Shown here: positions 58,778 to 64,000 of the stretch, piece by piece
How the letters are laid out: each line of letters opens with the position of its first letter
Numbering within the stretch: the stretch's first letter is position 1
Assembly (NCBI GenBank): GCA_963971425.1
Contig: OZ020517.1
Location: 25,120,462 to 25,184,461, forward strand
Direction of reading: 5' to 3'
DNA: 64,000 bases
From: Bryoerythrophyllum caledonicum
Lineage: Eukaryota; Streptophyta; Bryopsida; Pottiales; Pottiaceae
Program-made: the position numbers and the translations under genes
The notes under the pieces: model-generated
Told to the model about the DNA's origin: nothing
What the model saw: the letters and a program-made list of their open reading frames with translations, nothing else
Databases searched by the model: none

Positions 58778-60379
58778 AAGAGGTGCTTCAATGCCCAACC
58801 CACATCCCCTTTTGCCCACTTCCATAACCTTTCATGAACCAACCATCCATGAAGCATGCTATGATGCATGTCATACATGCAATCTCAAATGGTGCACCCC
58901 AGATTTCACCAAGGTACTCCACTAGACGCGTATCACATTGTTTCTTTTTATTAAATTCTATATATTTGCTATATATATATAATCACACACTAGTAGATCC
59001 CCTATTGTCCCCAACAGGCTTTGGACAATCGCCATGATAAAAATGCAAAAATCAATGTACCTAATACGTATCTTTTATACCTATTATTTACTTTAAATAC
59101 CCATCATTTATTTTATATACTCGGTGTACAAGTATACCTTGTAATTTCATTCAAATAAATTCAATATGTAGAAATAATTTTTTTGAATTGTATATGTAGC
59201 ACTTTGTATGTGTAACGTAATAGTATTCTAAAACTCAATATTTTTTTTAAATATGAAGGAAAATTCTAAAGAAAGGGCACATTAAAAGGATTCCTCCAAA
59301 AGGCACATCCAATGGACAAAGTTATTATTCCAAAAGGCCTTGTCATCCAAACCAGAACACTCCGATGAAAACTCTCAGGCACGAAACAGGCGGATGTCCT
59401 AGCATTGTATTCTTTTATATATATACAAGTGGAACTCCTGGCATAATCGACGGGCCAAAGAAGAATTGGAGAGTCATTGGAGAATTAAATTTAAAAAGGA
59501 AAGCATGTCACTTCTTTTTTGCTACATTTACATGTACAATTTGGTTGACACTCAGTTTTCTTTTGCATATATTCAATGCGGTAACATTTCACCCAAAACA
59601 TCGTCTTTGTAGGATATAACTTTTCTTTTGAATAAAAATTTAGTTGCATTGTTAGGAAGTACTTATGAACTTCTTCATAAACAACTAAAAATTGAATGTT
59701 CATGTTGACAGGAATGGCCAAATCAACATAAAAAGCGGCACATCAACAAAGCAAAGCAAAGCAATGGCAGTCAAGCTGCTACTCTTTCTTTTAGTGTACC
59801 ATCTTCCCTTCTTCTCGTAAAATCTTTGTGTGTGATCTGAAAACCAATTTTTGGAATAGGAGGAGGGAGATTATATATCCGTCATTTATTATAAAGAGCC
59901 ACCAATTACTTTAAATACCCAATATTTACTTTTTATATCTGGGATAGTATACCCCATAGTGTCATCAAGATACTTAAATTTTTGTTTAAAAAGTTCATAT
60001 GGGTATTAATACAAATGAAATGGCTATCCAAATTTTAATAAAAAGGCGCATTTAATTGATTCCTCCAAAGGGCTCAATTGATTTATAATTCATATTGTTC
60101 AAAAGACAAAGTGATTCCTTTATGATCTCCTATGAATCTTTGATAGCCAACTTCAATTCGGGGATGAGTTTCTAATGAAGAAAGTTCAAATGCAAGTGCG
60201 GGTAGGGAGACCGGGCAGTGATTAGGCGTGGGAGAGGCGGGACCCAGCTGAAACAAGATGTGATCTAGCCCGGGCTGTCTTGAATGCAGTTCATTGCTTA
60301 AAAAACTATAGCTAGCACGTGCCCGGGCCCTAAGGTAAACCAAAAGCTTTGATCTACGATCTCTCCTTGTGTTGGCAGT
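58778..60379. other. Intergenic, AT-rich
   Basis: No gene seen. A minus-strand frame at 60083-60343 is open but unrecognised, and may be antisense to LINE sequence. Confidence 0.5.
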
Positions 60380-62486
60380 AACTCTTTGATCAGTAACTCC
60401 CTTAGCCCAAATGGGACGCGCCTTTCAACTCCTCGATCGATATTATAAACTCTGGAATCGAAATAGTCAGTCCCATCCTCTATGGATAAATAATCTCAAA
60501 TTTAAATAAGCAAAGGATGGAGAGATATCAAAACTCTTAGGAACAACCTCTGGGCTAGACCTAAACACCTCCAACATAGATACCTTTCTTCAAGATAAGA
60601 TTGACAGGAAGCTAGAATATTGGTCTACAGTTAAAGCAAATAGCACTACGAAAGTGATCATTGGCAATAGTTTCTTGGTGCTTACTACACTTTTCTATTA
60701 GAAATTTAGAGGGGAAGCACATCCGGCATTAAAAAGGTTACTGCTAAGAAAAGGAACTATGTGCGGGCCGGAACCTCCCATCCTTCTCGAGCTTGAGATG
60801 CATGGAACACGGTATGCCGTAAGAGACCTCTAGGAGCCTAGTTTAATGTAGTGGATCCTACCAAAGTTATGGTCGCCCTCATGTGTAAGTGGGTATTGGC
60901 AGCATGCATGCCCATCCGGTCTAACTTTACATCTCTCATGAAGTCGCGGCTATCATTCTGCCAATCTAGACCTGGTCTCAAATGCCCCATAGTCTTTGAT
61001 AGCGTATGAGAAGAGGGTTCCAAGGACCAAGCGGATCTAGGTTGTTGATCAATTCGAAAATGGCCTGGCCAAAGTTGGTGAATGAACTCTCAATGATCCC
61101 TCCAACTACTCTTAACGAATGGCTTATCTCTCTTCTCTGGATGGCGAGAGGCCCTTTCCCTACAAATATTTCTTTCTTAAAACAACGTGCGGCATCTTTG
61201 GCACGTCAAGGCATGTACTTCTTCAGGGATATATGGATGCAAAAGGAGGGCACTTCTTGAACTTTACAGAAGCCATCGAGCGTTTCGAGCTCAGTGCACA
61301 AGAACGCCCGACTTAGGAAAGAATTATCACTCGACTCGAGCAAATTGGCAGCTACTAGCTTCATGTAAGCCCTCACCCTCCGAAGAGCAATGAGTGGTTG
61401 GGAGTGTTCGAATTAAGTGATGACCATGCCTCCAATTTGCACATTTACAGATTAGGCGGTTGTGGGACGAGGAGAGTTGGGAAAATTCGGCCCTAGAACA
61501 TGCGAGAAAGTGCAAGATTATTCATCTTGGCTGAGAACCCTGACGTTTTACTCAGAAAGCCCTTGGTGATGGGGCACAACAGTATTATTACTCAAGGCAG
61601 ACTTGAGAGAATTTGTGTCATCAATCTCCAAAGAGAGGGGAAGAGAGGCATACTTCTCTACTTTGAAAGAAGAAGCGCTCTAACTAGGGATAAGCCAAGT
61701 TGGGTGGACTCGGCTACATGTGCCTAGAACAACTATCCTCCGCAACAGAAAGAGCGATGGGCTCTTTTTCAACTACACCACAAAGTATGGTCGAGAAATT
61801 CTTAGAGCACAACGTCCACCTTCTAATGTGGTTCAGAAGAAATTGAATGAAGTCCTTCCGAACACCTTCCAATTGAGATGGAGAAATGTGGGGGACTTAG
61901 AGAGAGTAGGCAAGGAAGCTGGTCTTACTTGGCAGTTATGGCAAAAAGCCATTGTTGTGAATTTGTAGCGGAAGCAAGCTTCCCCAGAGGTTGTGGACAG
62001 ATGCACGGTCTGCAACACGGGGGAGCAAGAAGGCACTTTGCACATGTTTTTGAGCTGTGAACCATCACAAGTGATGTGGTACTATGTGTGAAGATCCTGC
62101 AGAAATTTGGCAATACTTCCCACCAATGTTGGGCACAACCGTCCTTTAAGCAGGCCTTGTTCGCGGCAAGGCTTCCTTGCAAGTTTAAAGAGTTAAGTAC
62201 TAGGATTTGGTTGTTGTTCAAAGGCATCGCTCTTTGGACTCTCTGGCTTGCAAGAAATGATCAATGAGTGTTTAATCAACATTGTTGGAACCTCTACAAG
62301 GTTGAGAAAGTCATTTGGCAAGCCCTTATGGATTACGGGAGGATTGCGTGGGGCAAGACCCTCACTGCCAACTCCAAATCAAAGAGGCTCAAAGCTATCG
62401 AGCATTTTGAAGCCAATTGGGGCTGTCACAAGGCGTTGTGTAGGAGGCAAGGCACCCATATAGTTTGGGTTAGGGACTTTCATTAG
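60380..62486 (+). pseudogene. LINE ORF2 3' part (RT thumb and zf-RVT region), decayed
   Basis: Pieces in order: GLDLNTSNIDTFLQDKIDRK and LEYWSTVKANSTTKVIIGN (about 60555-60675), typical of the region after the RT catalytic core; LNEWLISLLWMARGPFPTNI and SLARQGMYFFRDIW near 61110-61235; KRGILLYFERRSALT near 61640; and from 61850 RWRNVGDLERVGKEAGLTWQ, LWQKAIVVNL, then CTVCNTGEQEGTLHMFLSCE, the zf-RVT zinc-like segment. A tail KGIALWTLWLARNDQ runs to a stop at 62484-62486. Many stops and frameshifts break it, and the endonuclease and RT active site are missing. A LINE of this kind could have mobilised the SINE, but no link is shown. Confidence 0.82.
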
Positions 62487-62727
62487 GCTTTTGTATGTGC
62501 TCTTGGTTCTAGCGTGTTTTGTTTTTTGCTCGGTTCTTTCATGCAATCAAACTCCATTTTGTGCCAAAATAAAATCATGATTATAAACATGTTTGTGTAT
62601 TATCAAATCATCATCGTCACCACAACAATCTAAAGGAATCTTTATCAAATGATTAAAAATTGCCAATATGAACTTTTTTAGAATGTAACTGTAGGATCTA
62701 TTTCTAATCTTATACAGTCAGCCTTCT

Positions 62728-63110
62728 CTAATCCCTAAATGACAAAGGTCCGGAGGTCGGCTTTTGCAAATCTTTGGCAAGTTGCCATGGTTGCAATATA
62801 TGCTTACAGTTCTTGAAATTTTCTACAAAGATGCAAGAAGGCAAAAGGTACATAAGAATATATCTTCTATTCTTGTTGGACCTATGAGAGAAAATTATGT
62901 CATTTGAAAAAAAAAACTTCTTGAGCCTGGGCACGTTGGGCAACTCGAAAAACTTTTGCTAGGACACTTTATCAAATGTGAAATTTTCAATACTAACAAG
63001 CATTAATATTTCCTTTCATATTGTGAAAAAAATTATTGTCTTTAGTGAATAGCGGAGTTTAAACCAAAGTCAAACATATTCACAACTTATTCACATAACA
63101 TATATTGGAT
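62728..63110 (+). mobile_element. TTAA-bordered MITE, copy 7 (right-truncated, diverged)
   Basis: The left end CTAATCCCTAAATGAC is a mutated TTAACCCCTAAAGGAC. Inside, AACTTTTGCTAGGACACTTT, AATGTGAAATTTTCAATACT and TTGTCTTTAGTGAATAG match copies 4 and 5. Similarity ends near 63110. Confidence 0.7.
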
Positions 63111-63659
63111 ATCATCCACTCCTGAAACTTTGTTTTACCAGGCTAGTTTTATTGCCCTCCATTACATATTAAACATGCAATTAAGCAATTATGCACTCAC
63201 CATTTAAAAGTGCACTTAGAACCACGACGGTCATGGCGCACCAGAAATCCCACATTTGAAAAAAAATTGTCTATTTTGAAAAAAAAATAGAGTTCTTGGA
63301 TCTATATTGTGTGCAATTAAAAATGTCAATTTAACAAGATGTTAAATTGCTTTTTCAACAAATTTTCAGTAGAACGTCGTTGAACTTTGATAAATGTCTT
63401 TTTAATATCATTGTACAAAATTTTGTCAATAGCTTATAAGGATTCTAATGTAGAAAAGATGCAATCATCCAAACAAAATTTTGCCAATTGATATGAAGAA
63501 ATTCCATATGGCACATGATACATAAGAAGAAGTCAAAAATATGAAGGCATTTATACATGCACTTGGTGATGTAATTAATCAATGGTAAAAACTTATAGCA
63601 TTTATTATTTACATAGTGTGCCTACACTATACATGATATTTAAAGTAGTACTAAAATTC
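63111..63659. other. Intergenic, AT-rich
   Basis: I see nothing recognisable here. Confidence 0.5.
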
Positions 63660-64000
63660 CACTCCTTATATGTATAGCGGGAGGAGAGTAGGAAAGGAGA
63701 GGAGGGGAACGGGAGAGGAAAGAGGCCCCGGGTTTAGGTTTGGTGGTGGTAGGTTGAGGATGGTCGCGGGTTTAGGATTCTGCAGTTTTGAGGCAACAAA
63801 ATCGAGTTTAGGACTCCAAGGGTATGCGCGCGTACACCCGTATGGAGGTGAGAGGGGAGTAGTGTGAGGGAGGGGGTGTGAGCAACGGCGGATTAGGGTT
63901 CCGCAGGGGTGGAGTAGCGGCGAGGTTTAGGACTCCATGGATGTGTGTGCGCACACTCGTATGGGAGAGGCGAAAGGGGAGTGTGTGAAGGGAGGGGGTG
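63660..64000 (+). repeat. G-rich tandem repeat at the window edge, ~119-bp period
   Basis: GTTTAGGACTCCAAGGG starting at 63806 and GTTTAGGACTCCATGGA starting at 63925 open two copies of a unit. Both continue with an alternating purine-pyrimidine GTATGCGCGCGTACAC-like core, CGTATGG and a GAGGGGAGT...GGGAGGGGGTG end. A degenerate unit begins near 63710. The array may continue beyond the window. Confidence 0.85.

Noticed and set aside
60083-60343. 86-residue minus-strand ORF
   Set aside because: Adjacent to decayed LINE sequence on the other strand. Likely an antisense chance frame.

Overview
This is plant nuclear DNA. The evidence is spliced genes with GT-AG introns, B3-domain (REM-like) transcription-factor genes, a class III peroxidase, a phytocyanin, a Ty1/copia element primed by the plant-type initiator-Met tRNA site, tRNA-derived SINE sequence and several MITE families. 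The DUF7869-type transposon relic and the plant Tigger relic suggest a non-seed land plant (bryophyte, lycophyte or fern). That is inference; the species cannot be read from the sequence.

Layout. 1-16.3 kb is a tandem array of double-B3 genes in one orientation: copy a (split by a copia retrotransposon), b (intact), c (relic), d (pseudogene), e (intact) and f (intact). A seventh copy, g, lies 25 kb away at 41.9-43.2 kb and is separated from f by TE-rich DNA. Its second B3 domain is cut off by one in-frame TAG.

The 16.3-41.9 kb block holds a Tourist-like MITE, a SINE-like tail, an array of short palindromes just upstream of a decayed DUF7869-type gene, a 3.7-kb LTR-like element with a perfect 5-bp target duplication inserted in a decayed minus-strand ORF, several GC-rich minisatellites, foldback elements and unrecognised ORF remnants.

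43.6-44.7 kb holds two partial copies of the 5' end of a gene. The first carries two exon-like pieces matching the N-terminal HhH region of the meiotic recombinase DMC1. 45-48 kb is a cluster of non-autonomous elements with TTAA at their borders, one carrying a SINE with a 12-bp target duplication. 49.9-51.4 kb is a dead Tigger/pogo transposase.

52.2-55.1 kb is the clearest ordinary gene space: a three-exon class III peroxidase (minus strand) and a two-exon phytocyanin (plus strand), divergently arranged about 0.8 kb apart. 55-64 kb is mostly repeats, with a decayed LINE 3' end at 60.4-62.5 kb.

Functional reading: at most three B3 copies (b, e, f) look able to encode full two-domain proteins. 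The array shows birth, decay and TE dissection of a tandem family. No complete autonomous mobile element was found. The most novel material is a TTAA-bordered MITE family whose ends resemble piggyBac ends, and the palindrome array beside the DUF7869 relic.
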